The notes under the pieces: model-generated
Database searches by the model: none
Seen by the model: the letters and a program-made list of their open reading frames with translations, nothing else
Told to the model about the DNA's origin: nothing
Source of the DNA: an uncultured Gemmatimonadota bacterium
GTDB lineage: Bacteria > Gemmatimonadota > Gemmatimonadetes > Gemmatimonadales > Gemmatimonadaceae
DNA: 64,000 nt
NCBI GenBank assembly: GCA_946480295.1
Contig: CAMLIT010000008.1
Location: 1 to 64,000 of the forward strand
Reading direction: 5' to 3'
Translations under genes and position numbers: made by a program
In this document: positions 1 through 8,452 of the stretch, in pieces
Layout: the number at the start of each line of letters is the position of its first letter
Position numbering within the stretch: position 1 is the stretch's first letter

Positions 1-26
1 GCCGGTACGGGGCACACTTTACGCGC

Positions 27-46
27 GCCGGCCCGAATGGGCCGGC
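27..46. terminator. GC hairpin downstream of the susD homologue
   Basis: A perfect 8-base stem (27-34 with 39-46) closes on the loop GAAT, 24 bases beyond the susD stop on the minus strand. There is no clear T-run, so factor-independent termination is inferred from position and stem strength only. Confidence 0.5.
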
Positions 47-69
47 CCTCTTCTCACCTCCGTCGACGA

Positions 70-1500
70 TCAGCAGCCGACCTTCGGCAGCTCGTCGCCC
101 GTCCGGGCCTGGCACTCCGAGAGCGGGATTGGCATCACCCGCGCCACGAAGTGGGCCTTCGTACCGGTGGGGATGTCGAGCGGCAGCGCGTCCAGCCGGC
201 CGAAGCGACGGTAGTCGTTCCAGCGGTGCCCCTCGAGCAGGAGCGAGTACCAGCGCTCCTTGAGCAACACCCCGATCGGATCGGTGCCGAGCGTCGTGAG
301 CGGCGCGAGCCCGCCCGACACCGTGCGCACGGTGTTGATGTCGTTCAGCGCGGACGCGAGGGCGCCCGTCTGGATCTCCGCCTCCGCGCGGATGAGCAGC
401 AGCTCCTCGTTGCGGATGATCGCCATCGGGGCCGTCGTCGTCGGGTACACGTTGTACGAGTAGATGGCCGGGATGCCGTTGCCGGAACCCGGCGCCTGCT
501 TCGGCGCCGCGAGCGGCTGGATCTTCGAAAGCCGGAGATCCGGCGTGCCGTCCGCCCGCTTCTGCACCGAGTCGGCGAACTCCGCGTGCGCGACCTGGTT
601 CGGGTCCACCGTGAAGTTCTCCGCGTTCAACCGATCACCCGCCGACGCCGAGAAGACGTTGTACACGCCGATGTCGAGGGCCGCGGTGTCCGACTGACTC
701 GACGGCACCGTGAGGAACGACTCCTGGAGCGCCGCGAGCGCCTGCTGGTAGCAGCTGGTGCCACAATCCAGCGAGCCACGGTTCGCGTACACCCGCGCCG
801 CCAGCGCGCGGTTGAACTTGAGGAAGGTCTGCGGCGTGTCGAAGCCGGTGAAGCCCGACGTGAGGCGGAAGGGGAATTCGGTGCCCCCCGCCTGCAGATC
901 GGTCTTGGCCTGGTCGAGCAGCGCGCTGATGGTCTTCCACACGGAGTCACGCGACACGAACGGCTGCGGCTTGTTGACGTCGTCGATGAGCTCCACCGGC
1001 GCGCCGAGCGAGTCGCGCGTCACGATCACGTAGTACAGGTCCAGGGCGCGGAACGTCTCGGCGAAGCCCTTCGCCGCCGACTTCTGCGGCGCGGTGAGCA
1101 CCTTGGAGGCGTCCACCGTCTTCAGGAACGTGTACTCGTTCCGCATGTTCTGGTAATACTGGAACCACAGCCCCGAGGCGAAGCCCGCGGGATCGAGCTG
1201 GCGGCCGCCGGACGGGCCGGTCTGGCCGATGAGGAAGTCGGACGCAGAGCGCGAGTCGGTCGTGAAGTAGTCGTACCCCTCGCGCCCGAAGATTCCGACG
1301 TCCTCGACGAACCCGGGCAGGTTGTTGCGCTCGGCGATGAGGATGCCGGTAGCGGCGAGCTGGATGCCCGCGGCCTCCGACGACAGCCCCTCCACCGTGG
1401 GCGCGTTGTAGTTCGGGATGTTGGTGAGGCGCTCGCTGCATGCAGCCAGCCCGGCGAGGAGAACCCCCGCCACAGCGACGCGCGCGACACGTGATCTCAT
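70..1500 (-). CDS. SusD/RagB-family outer-membrane lipoprotein
   Basis: Surface lipoprotein partner of the SusC-like porin encoded directly upstream; SusD proteins cap the porin and bind the oligomeric nutrient. The N-terminus MRSRVARVAVAGVLLAGLAAC is a classic lipoprotein signal with Cys21 as the lipidated residue. The rest shows the helical TPR-like pattern and the C-terminal segment near ERWYSLLLEGHRWNDYRRFG that is characteristic of the family. I chose ATG 1500 because GGAG lies 7 bases upstream. An in-frame ATG at 1554 would add 18 polar residues before the signal peptide and has no Shine-Dalgarno. It follows susC by under 60 bases and is surely co-transcribed. The substrate cannot be told: no glycosidase or peptidase is adjacent in the window. 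Confidence 0.93.
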   Translation of the reverse strand: MRSRVARVAVAGVLLAGLAACSERLTNIPNYNAPTVEGLSSEAAGIQLAATGILIAERNNLPGFVEDVGIFGREGYDYFTTDSRSASDFLIGQTGPSGGRQLDPAGFASGLWFQYYQNMRNEYTFLKTVDASKVLTAPQKSAAKGFAETFRALDLYYVIVTRDSLGAPVELIDDVNKPQPFVSRDSVWKTISALLDQAKTDLQAGGTEFPFRLTSGFTGFDTPQTFLKFNRALAARVYANRGSLDCGTSCYQQALAALQESFLTVPSSQSDTAALDIGVYNVFSASAGDRLNAENFTVDPNQVAHAEFADSVQKRADGTPDLRLSKIQPLAAPKQAPGSGNGIPAIYSYNVYPTTTAPMAIIRNEELLLIRAEAEIQTGALASALNDINTVRTVSGGLAPLTTLGTDPIGVLLKERWYSLLLEGHRWNDYRRFGRLDALPLDIPTGTKAHFVARVMPIPLSECQARTGDELPKVGC

Positions 1501-1557
1501 CGTACGGCTCCGGGACGGGACACGGATGAGAGACTGGATCGTCGATTGGGTCATGGC

Positions 1558-4500
1558 TCAGAACCCCAGGTCGACGGTGAGGAAGTAGCTGCGGCTCGGC
1601 GGGAACGGCGCGAGGTCCACGAAGCGGGCGACCGTGTTGCCGCCGTTGTTCACCTCGGGATCGAAGCCGTTGTAGCCGGACCAGATGAAGAGATTCCGGC
1701 CGCTGAGCGACAGGCGCAGGTTCTGCACGCCGACCGCCTGGAGCTTCTCGATCCGCGCACGGGGGAAGTCGTACGACAGCGTCAGCTCGCGCAGCTTCAC
1801 GAACGAGCCGTCGTTGATGTACACCGACGTGTTGTTGCCGCCGTTCCACTGCGCGGCGCGGTACTCGCCGAGCGACATCGTCGGATCGGGCGACTTCTTG
1901 TCGTAGTCCCACGTCGTGCCGCCGTCGTCGAAGCTCGCCAGCGTGAGGTTCGAGAGGTCCCCGCCGTGCCGCCAGTCGAGCAGCGACGAGAAGGTGAAGT
2001 TCCCGAAGCTGACGTCGTTGGAGAAGCCCATCGTGAAATCCGGGTTGGCGTCGCCGACGACGACCTTCCTCGCGCCAGGCTTGTTCCCCCAGATCGCCGT
2101 GGCGCTGTAGCCCGGCGTGTAGACGATGGTGCCGTACGCGTAGCCGAAGCCGCCCTCGGCGCCGAGGCGGAACGGGTTCACCCCCGCCGGGAAGCTGACG
2201 ATCTTCGCCTTGTTGTTCTGGAAGGTCGTGCGCGACGTCCACGTCGTGCTGCGCGTCTCCACCGGCACGAGCGTCAGCCCGATCTCCGTGCCGCGGGTCC
2301 GCATCACGCCGCCGTTGATCGTCAGGCGGTTGATGCCCGTGGACTGCGCGATCTGCGGACGCACGAGCAGGTCCGTGATGTCGCGGTTGAAGTACGTCGC
2401 CTCGAGGTGCGCGCGGTCGTTCAGGAAGCTCGCGTCGAAGCCGTACTCCGTCTCCGTCAGCCGCTCGGGCCGGATGTTCGGGTTGCCGAGCGTGCTGTTG
2501 GCGACGACGCCCGACTGGCCGTCGATCAGCCCGGCGGTCGAGAGCGTGATGAACCGGTCGCCGTAGCTGGGCTGGTTGCCCGCCTGGCCGCGCGTGGCGC
2601 GCAGCTTGAGGCTCGTCACCCCGGGCAGCGGGTTCGTGAAGCGGTACGACGCGCCGAAGCGTGGGAACGTGTACAGCTTGTTCGGGTCGCCGTTCACGCT
2701 GCTGCGCTCACCGCGCACCGCCGCCGAGAGGAGAAGCTTCTCGTCCAGCGTCAGGAACTCTTCCTGGACGTAGTAGGCCTGGTTGTGCACCTCGGAGCGG
2801 CTGTCGCGCGTCTGCGTGAACGTCGCGTTCGACGCGGTGGTCAGCGTCGGCAGCAGCCCCTCGGCGATGATCATGTAGTCGTTGCCCTGCTTCACCTCGT
2901 CCTGCAGGCCGGCCGAGGTCGTCGCCGTGAAGAGCCGGTTCGTCGGGTTGAACGTCCAGACGCCGTTGAGCGAGTTGTTCGTGAGCAGCTCGTCGCCGTT
3001 GCCCTGGAGCGCCTTGCCCGGGTACGTACCCTCGTTCGTGCCCGGCTGCTGGAACTGCAGCGACGGCGGCGCGAAGAGGTAGGTCTCCACGCTCGAGCGG
3101 TCGAAACCGCCGGTGAACGACAGGCGGACGCTCTGGTTCTCGTTCGAGAACAGGGCGTAGTTCACCGCGTAGTTGCCGAGCATGCGGTAGACATCCTCGT
3201 TGTTCCGCATGCGATCGAACGTCTCGAACGGGTTCGAGCCATTCTTCGGACCGCCGCCGGCGAACGGGTTGCGCACGTACTCGCCCGTCTGCGGATCGAC
3301 GTGCCGCAGGTCGACGACGGTGGGCGTCGTGAAGAACGCGTAGATCGGGCTCGAGTTCGTGTTGTCGTTGTTCGAGATCCCGCGCTGGTTGAACGAGCGG
3401 ATGAGGCTTCCCCCCGCCGTCAGCGTCAGCTTGTTGCCGACCGCCTGGTCGATGTTCACGCGCATCGATTGGTGTCGTGCGCCCGTGTTCTCGGCGATGC
3501 CGTGATCCTGCTTGTCCGTCGCCGAGAGGAAGTACTTCGTCGTCTCGACGCCGCCGCTCAGCGTCGCCGTCGACTCGAGCGACGGCGTCGTGCGGCCGTA
3601 CAGCTCGCCGATGTAGTCGTAGTACGGGCAGTGCGTGGCCGTGCACGCCGCCTCGGCCGCCGCCGCACCCGCCGGGTTGCCGCACTGGCTCGGGTCACGG
3701 ATCAGCGTCCCCGTCGAGTCGATCGGGCAGCCGACGTAGCCGTCGACGAGCACCGTGCTGTCGTTCGCGAAGTGCCGCAGCCCGCGGTTCCGGATGAGCT
3801 GGTACGTGCCGAGCCGCTGCGTGAAGTTGAAGCGGGGCGCGCCGCTGCGGCCGCGCTTCGTCGTGATGATCACGACGCCGTTCGTCGCCTGCGAGCCGTA
3901 GATCGCCGACGCGACCGAGCCCTTGAGGACCTCGACGTTCTCGATGTCCGCCGGGTTGATGTCCGCCAGACGATTCGTGCCGTTCTCCTCGCCCGAGTTC
4001 AGCGAGCCGGTGATGCTCGACTGGCCGTTGGACTGGAGGTCGTTGGAGATGTTGACGCCGTCCACGACGATGAGCGGATCGATGCGGCCGAGGAGCGACG
4101 AGGCGCCGCGGATCTGGATCTGCCCGCCGCCGCCGGGGGCGCCGTTGTTGAGATTGATCGAGGCGCCGAGGACCTTCCCCTGCAGCGCCGACTCGAGGGT
4201 CTGCGCCGGCACGCGCTCGAGCTGATCGGCGTTGACCTCGCTGACCGCGGAGGTCGCGTTGCTGCGCTCGATCGTCGTCGCCGCGCCGGTGACGGTCACG
4301 CCCTCGAGCTTCAGGACGTCCTTCACGAGGGCGAAGTTGACGGTGGACTCGTTCGCCGCGAGCCGGTGGGTCTGGCGCTTGTAGCCGAGCGCGCGAACCA
4401 TGAGGGTGACGTCGCCGCCACTCCGGATGCGAAGGTGGTACTCGCCCTTCTGGTCCGTCCGAGCTCCGACGAGTTGACCGACCACGCCGACCGAGATGTC

Positions 4501-4629
4501 CGGCAACGGCGCGCCGGTGGCTGCTTCGGTGATTCTGCCGGTGACCTCCCGCTGCTGCTGGGCCCGGGCCGTCACCGGCACGGCGAGCACCAGAAGCGAG
4601 GCGGTCGCTCCTAGAATGAACCTGCGCAC
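1558..4629 (-). CDS. SusC/RagA-family TonB-linked outer-membrane porin
   Basis: Large TonB-dependent importer of 1023 residues. A signal peptide ends near residue 23 (VTARAQQ), a carboxypeptidase-regulatory-like domain covers about 28-110, the plug with the SusC signature around GGGGQIQIRGASSLLG and PLIVVDGVN lies near 115-230, and the beta-barrel ends in the aromatic-terminated strand SYFLTVDLGF. The start is GTG at 4629, preceded by a strong AGGAGG six bases upstream. It forms the SusCD pair with the downstream lipoprotein and is divergent from thrB. Such pairs import glycans, peptides or other oligomers; specificity is not evident. Length is normal for the family. Confidence 0.95.
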   Translation of the reverse strand: MRRFILGATASLLVLAVPVTARAQQQREVTGRITEAATGAPLPDISVGVVGQLVGARTDQKGEYHLRIRSGGDVTLMVRALGYKRQTHRLAANESTVNFALVKDVLKLEGVTVTGAATTIERSNATSAVSEVNADQLERVPAQTLESALQGKVLGASINLNNGAPGGGGQIQIRGASSLLGRIDPLIVVDGVNISNDLQSNGQSSITGSLNSGEENGTNRLADINPADIENVEVLKGSVASAIYGSQATNGVVIITTKRGRSGAPRFNFTQRLGTYQLIRNRGLRHFANDSTVLVDGYVGCPIDSTGTLIRDPSQCGNPAGAAAAEAACTATHCPYYDYIGELYGRTTPSLESTATLSGGVETTKYFLSATDKQDHGIAENTGARHQSMRVNIDQAVGNKLTLTAGGSLIRSFNQRGISNNDNTNSSPIYAFFTTPTVVDLRHVDPQTGEYVRNPFAGGGPKNGSNPFETFDRMRNNEDVYRMLGNYAVNYALFSNENQSVRLSFTGGFDRSSVETYLFAPPSLQFQQPGTNEGTYPGKALQGNGDELLTNNSLNGVWTFNPTNRLFTATTSAGLQDEVKQGNDYMIIAEGLLPTLTTASNATFTQTRDSRSEVHNQAYYVQEEFLTLDEKLLLSAAVRGERSSVNGDPNKLYTFPRFGASYRFTNPLPGVTSLKLRATRGQAGNQPSYGDRFITLSTAGLIDGQSGVVANSTLGNPNIRPERLTETEYGFDASFLNDRAHLEATYFNRDITDLLVRPQIAQSTGINRLTINGGVMRTRGTEIGLTLVPVETRSTTWTSRTTFQNNKAKIVSFPAGVNPFRLGAEGGFGYAYGTIVYTPGYSATAIWGNKPGARKVVVGDANPDFTMGFSNDVSFGNFTFSSLLDWRHGGDLSNLTLASFDDGGTTWDYDKKSPDPTMSLGEYRAAQWNGGNNTSVYINDGSFVKLRELTLSYDFPRARIEKLQAVGVQNLRLSLSGRNLFIWSGYNGFDPEVNNGGNTVARFVDLAPFPPSRSYFLTVDLGF

Positions 4630-4999
4630 AAACCCTCCTCTGAGGTGGTGGATCGACTACGCCCGGACGCCGGCGGGGAAAGGCGCTCGGGGACTTGCAA
4701 CAGGGGGTACTTCGCTGGTCAATGCGACACCGGCGCACGTCGGCTGACATGCGCGCGCGAGATCGCACCCATCGTCGGGCGAGGGTCGTGCGGCCGTTCG
4801 GTTGTGGTCTCCGGTGGCGCCAGGCGGGGGCTGCATCCAATGAACAGCGACTTCGTTGGGCCGCTATACTACGCGCGGTGCACTGGCTGTCAACACTTCC
4901 AGCCACCCCCCGGGTCACATTTTTTTCGCGAACCATATCGGGTATTTGTCGCGAATCGCGACGAATTCCTCTTGCCCGGCCCGCGCTATCATTACAGCC
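4630..4999. other. Divergent susC/thrB intergenic region (370 bases)
   Basis: No gene is supported here. The thrB-proximal half (about 4910-4975) is unusually AT-rich for this genome, with a T7 run and a palindrome at 4948-4962, so promoters for both directions probably lie here. The susC-proximal half holds the AGGAGG ribosome-binding site of susC and nothing else I recognise. Confidence 0.6.
4948..4962. promoter_or_regulatory. Palindrome upstream of thrB, possible operator
   Basis: GTCGCGAATCGCGAC is a perfect 7-base dyad around a single central A, 37 bases upstream of the thrB start in an AT-rich stretch. A second TTTTTTCGCGAA half-like element lies at 4921-4932. Position suggests a repressor or activator site; which protein binds is unknown. 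Confidence 0.35.
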
Positions 5000-5986
5000 A
5001 TGACCTCCGCACCGGGCGTTCGCGCCCGCGCCTACGCCCCTGGCAGCATCGGCAACATCGGCCCCGGCCTCGACGTCCTGGGGTGCGCGCTCACGGGCGC
5101 CGGCGACGTCGTCGAGGCGACCCGCGTCGCCGGCCGCGGCGTCCACGTCCGCGAGCCCGGGCATCCCGACCTGCCGAGCGATTCCGGCCGCCACGCCTCC
5201 GCCATCGCCGCCTCGGCGGTGCTGCGGATGGCCGACCGCGAGGACGTCGGGCTCGCGCTCGACGTCCACAAGGGACTCCCGCTCGCCGGCGGCCAGGGGG
5301 GAAGCGCCTCCTCCGCCGTCGCCGGCGCGGTCGCCACCAACGCCCTCCTCGGGGAGCCGCTCGAGAGGATCCAGCTCCTCGACGCCGCCCTCGAGGCGGA
5401 GTCGCGGGTCGCCGGGCGGCATGCCGACAACGTCGCCCCGATCCTCCTCGGCGGGATCGTCCTCGTACGCGCCGTCGACCCGCTCGACGTGATCCCGATT
5501 CCCGTCCCGACCGCGCTGCACGTCGTGCTCGTCGAGCCGGCGCAGCGCCTGACGACGCGCGAGTCCCGCGCGGTGCTCCCGGCCTCGGTCGACCGCGCGA
5601 CCGCCCTCCAGCAGGCGGCGAACGTGGCGGCGATGGTGGCGGCCTTCATGTCGGGCGACCTCGCCCTGCTCGCCCGCGCGCTCGACGACCGCATCGCCGA
5701 GCCCGCGCGCGCGCCGCTGCTCCGCGGCTTTCCCGAGGCCAAGGCGGCGGCGCTCGCCGCCGGGGCCCTCGGCTGCTCGATCTCCGGCGCCGGTCCGACC
5801 AGCTTCGCCTTCGCGCCTGACGAGTCCGCCGCCGAGCGTATCGCCGCGGCGATGGCCGCCGCCTATGGCGAGCAGGGGGTCGCCGCGCGGGCGCGCATCG
5901 CGCGCATCGACGAACGCGGCGCCCACGTCGAGCTGCTCGTCACGGAATCGGCCGCCCCCGCCGCGCGAGGCACGACGGGGCGATGA
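5000..5986 (+). CDS. thrB: Homoserine kinase
   Basis: GHMP-family kinase that phosphorylates L-homoserine to O-phosphohomoserine, the substrate of the next gene. The ATP-binding glycine/serine loop is visible at residues 93-107 (LPLAGGQGGSASSAVAG), the N-terminal GHMP strand at 10-28 (YAPGSIGNIGPGLDVLG) and the C-terminal glycine-rich motif SISGAGPTSFAF near 260. The 328-residue length fits bacterial ThrB. The in-frame region upstream to 4856 is intergenic, so ATG 5000 is the start. Its stop overlaps the thrC start by four bases (ATGA), indicating translational coupling. Confidence 0.96.
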   Translation: MTSAPGVRARAYAPGSIGNIGPGLDVLGCALTGAGDVVEATRVAGRGVHVREPGHPDLPSDSGRHASAIAASAVLRMADREDVGLALDVHKGLPLAGGQGGSASSAVAGAVATNALLGEPLERIQLLDAALEAESRVAGRHADNVAPILLGGIVLVRAVDPLDVIPIPVPTALHVVLVEPAQRLTTRESRAVLPASVDRATALQQAANVAAMVAAFMSGDLALLARALDDRIAEPARAPLLRGFPEAKAAALAAGALGCSISGAGPTSFAFAPDESAAERIAAAMAAAYGEQGVAARARIARIDERGAHVELLVTESAAPAARGTTGR

Positions 5987-7296
5987 CCACCGCCGCCGCC
6001 TCGACGACCCAGCGCTGCGACCGCTGCGGCCTCGAGCAGCCCGAGCTCGCCTCGGTCGCGAGCTGCCCGTCCTGCGGCGGGCTCCTCTCCATCGTGCACG
6101 ACGTCTCGCTCCCGGCCGCCGCGCTCCGCGCGCGCTTCGCCGCGCGCTCACCCCTCGCGCGATCGCCGCATGCCTCCGGCGTCTGGCGCTACCAGGAGCT
6201 GGTGATGCCCAACGTGGCGCCGGAGGCGATCGTCACCCAGCCGGAGGGGAACACGCCCCTCGTCTGGCGGGAGGCGATCGCGCGCTACGCCGGCTGCGAG
6301 CGGCTCCTCGTCAAGCACGAAGGGCAGAACCCGACGGGATCGTTCAAGGACCGCGGGATGACGGTGGGGATCACCCAGGCGCGGCGCATCGGCGCGCGGG
6401 CGGTCGCCTGCGCGTCCACGGGCAACACGTCGTCGTCGCTCGCCGCGTACGCGGCGGAAGCGGGCATCCCCGCGCTCGTCTTCGTGCCGGCCGGCCAGGT
6501 GGCGCTCGGCAAGCTCACCCAGACCCTCGCGTATGGCGCGACGACGCTGCTCGTGCGCGGCGACTTCGACGCCTGTCTCGCCCTCGCTCGGCAGGCGAGC
6601 GCCGAGCTGGGGATCTACCTCGTCAACTCGATCAACCCGTACCGCATCGAGGGACAGAAGACGATCGTGCTCGAGCTGCTCCAGCAGCTCGACTGGGATC
6701 CGCCCGACTGGATCGCGCTGCCGGCGGGGAACCTCGGCAACACGGCGGCGTTCGGCAAGGCGCTCGCCGAGGCGCACGCGCTCGGCCTCATCCCGCGCGT
6801 GCCGCGCCTCGCGGCGATCCAGGCCGCGGGCGCCGCGCCGTTCGCGCAGGCGTTCGCCGAGGACTTCGCGACGCGCCGCACCGTGCACGCCGAGACCGTC
6901 GCGACGGCGATCCGCATCGGCGCCCCCGCCTCGTGGGACCGCGCCGTGCGCGCCATCCGCGACACCGACGGCATCGTACACGCGGTGAGCGACGACGCGA
7001 TCCTCGACGCCAAGGCGGTGATCGACGCCGCGGGCATCGGCTGCGAGCCGGCGAGCGCGGCGAGCGTCGCCGGCGTGCGCGCCCTCGTCGAGCGCGGCGT
7101 GATCGCGCCAAACGAGCGCGTCGCGTGCGTGCTCACCGGGCACGTGCTGAAGGACCCGGGGATCCTCGTCCGCTACCACCAGGAGACGTCCCCCGTGCCG
7201 GCGCGCGCGAACCGGCCGGTGGAGATCGAGGGGCGGGTGGAGGAGGTGAGGGGGGTGATGGAGAGGGACGAGGGACGAGGGACGAGGGACGAGTAG
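5983..7296 (+). CDS. thrC: Threonine synthase
   Basis: PLP-dependent conversion of O-phosphohomoserine to L-threonine. An N-terminal zinc ribbon is seen (Cys12, 15, 28, 31), as in the longer threonine synthases, and the PLP lysine is Lys122 in NPTGSFKDRGM. The phosphate-binding GNTSSSLAAYAAEAG and GNLGNTAAFGK loops are present. It is coupled to thrB by a 4-base overlap. The last 12 or so residues (RDEGRGTRDE) are encoded by a GGGACGA heptad array that contains the stop codon, so the original C-terminus was probably replaced or extended by the repeat. Confidence 0.96.
   Translation: MTTAAASTTQRCDRCGLEQPELASVASCPSCGGLLSIVHDVSLPAAALRARFAARSPLARSPHASGVWRYQELVMPNVAPEAIVTQPEGNTPLVWREAIARYAGCERLLVKHEGQNPTGSFKDRGMTVGITQARRIGARAVACASTGNTSSSLAAYAAEAGIPALVFVPAGQVALGKLTQTLAYGATTLLVRGDFDACLALARQASAELGIYLVNSINPYRIEGQKTIVLELLQQLDWDPPDWIALPAGNLGNTAAFGKALAEAHALGLIPRVPRLAAIQAAGAAPFAQAFAEDFATRRTVHAETVATAIRIGAPASWDRAVRAIRDTDGIVHAVSDDAILDAKAVIDAAGIGCEPASAASVAGVRALVERGVIAPNERVACVLTGHVLKDPGILVRYHQETSPVPARANRPVEIEGRVEEVRGVMERDEGRGTRDE
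7263..7293 (+). repeat. GGGACGA heptad array at the thrC 3' end
   Basis: GGG starts at 7265, 7272, 7279 and 7286, four tracts with four-base ACGA loops, the canonical pattern for a G-quadruplex on the thrC coding strand. The array is inside the last thrC codons and ends at the TAG stop. Confidence 0.9.
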
Positions 7297-7328
7297 GGGC
7301 GCGGGGCGCGGGACGACGTGCTTAGTCG

Positions 7329-7392
7329 TTGGTTCGTGGCGAGCCGCTCGGGATGCGTCTGGTGGCGTCCCGAGCGGCTCGCCACGAACCAA
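7329..7392. terminator. 25-base-pair perfect hairpin between convergent genes
   Basis: Arms 7329-7353 and 7368-7392 are exact reverse complements of 25 bases around a 14-base loop. The hairpin abuts the stop codon of the phospholipase gene (7393) and lies 33 bases after thrC, so it can end transcription in both directions. It lacks a T-run. It may also be a dispersed REP-like palindrome; only one copy is in this window. Confidence 0.75.
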
Positions 7393-8292
7393 TCACTTAC
7401 CACCAATCACGTCGCTGCTCGTCCCGCGTCCCGCGTCGCTCAGAAACGCCTCCACCTCCTCCCACTTCCCCTCCGCCTCCCGCTCCCCCATCGCGATCGT
7501 CGCCTGGAGCAGGTCGGGCGCGGTGTAGTCCCAGCGGGTGATCGGCGTCGGCTCGCTCGGCGCGACGTAGAGCCGGTTGCCGTGACGGCCGAGCAGCCCG
7601 GGGGCGTAGGGGCGCGTCAGCAGCACGAGGTTGCGACGCACGCCGGGGAGATCGTCGGCGGCGAAGGCGGGGACGTTGTCGACCATGCCGCCGTCGAGCA
7701 GCGCTTGCCCGCGGAAGCGGCCGAGCGGCGTGAAAGGAGGCGTCGCCGACGACGCGAGGATGAGCGCCGTGAGCTCCTCGGCGTCGCGGCACTCGCGCGC
7801 GTCGACGAGCACCGGCGTGAAGCCGAGCCGCCGACTCCACTCCGGATGCACCCGGCCGCGCAGCGCGCGCTCGAGCGAGTAGACGGAGATGCCGAGCGCC
7901 ACGGCGACCGACGTCGGCAGCAGCGACGGGAACGCGGCGGCGAGCACGTGGATCGGAAAGGGCTGCAACCGGACGCGCTCGAAGCCGCCGTCGGCGAAGG
8001 TGTGGAGCAGCGTGTCGCGGTAGATCGCCCCGTGCGGCGCCGGAGTCTCGCCGCGGAGCACGCGGCGCCAATCGAGATTCCGCGTGATCCCCTCGCGGCG
8101 TGCGCGCCAGAACACCCCGGCCTCCTCCGCGCGGCCGGCGAGGATCATGGTGATGACACAGGCGCCGGCGCTGCACGCGACGACAGCGGCGGTCCTCGGG
8201 AGCAGCCGCTCGCCCCAGCGGTTCATCAGCCCGAGCTGGTAGAACGCGCGGTTGCCGCCGCCGGCGAAGGTGAGGGCGAGATCGCGGGTCAT
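7393..8292 (-). CDS. Patatin-like phospholipase
   Basis: Serine acyl hydrolase of the patatin/RssA type, 299 residues. The oxyanion motif GGGNRAFYQLG is at 11-21, the nucleophile is Ser41 in ACSAGAC (first Gly of GxSxG replaced by Ala), and the Asp of the dyad is in LLDGGMVDN near 200. No signal peptide or membrane segment is seen, so it is probably cytoplasmic or membrane-peripheral. The C-terminus (DAGRGTSSDVIGGK) runs through two CCCGCGT heptads (7423, 7430). It follows paaZ on the same strand but a REP-like element separates them, so linkage to the phenylacetate operon is doubtful. Confidence 0.85.
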   Translation of the reverse strand: MTRDLALTFAGGGNRAFYQLGLMNRWGERLLPRTAAVVACSAGACVITMILAGRAEEAGVFWRARREGITRNLDWRRVLRGETPAPHGAIYRDTLLHTFADGGFERVRLQPFPIHVLAAAFPSLLPTSVAVALGISVYSLERALRGRVHPEWSRRLGFTPVLVDARECRDAEELTALILASSATPPFTPLGRFRGQALLDGGMVDNVPAFAADDLPGVRRNLVLLTRPYAPGLLGRHGNRLYVAPSEPTPITRWDYTAPDLLQATIAMGEREAEGKWEEVEAFLSDAGRGTSSDVIGGK

Positions 8293-8349
8293 CCGAGGAG
8301 AATCCGAGAGGGAGACGGGCGGAGACCGAACCCGGGCGCGGCGCGTGTC

Positions 8350-8449
8350 GTCATCCCGAGCGCAGCGAGGGATCTGCTCTCCGTCGGCGGTGGCTCGTCA
8401 CAGGCGCGCGGAAGGTAGGTCCCTCGTCGCTTCGCTCTCTCGGGATGAC
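8350..8449. repeat. REP-like inverted pair (CATCCCGAG type)
   Basis: Left arm GTCATCCCGAGCGCAGCGAG (from 8350) and right arm ending TCTCGGGATGAC (8417-8449) form an imperfect inverted pair about 100 bases long with an internal CGGCGGTGGC. The same element, better conserved, occurs at 14102-14299. It lies between paaZ and the phospholipase gene. Confidence 0.8.
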
Positions 8450-8452
8450 AGG

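Noticed and set aside
1546..4614. A 1000-codon open frame on the plus strand opposite susC
   Set aside because: Arg/Val/Glu-rich product with no domain; typical mirror frame of a GC-rich gene whose minus-strand product is a clear SusC.
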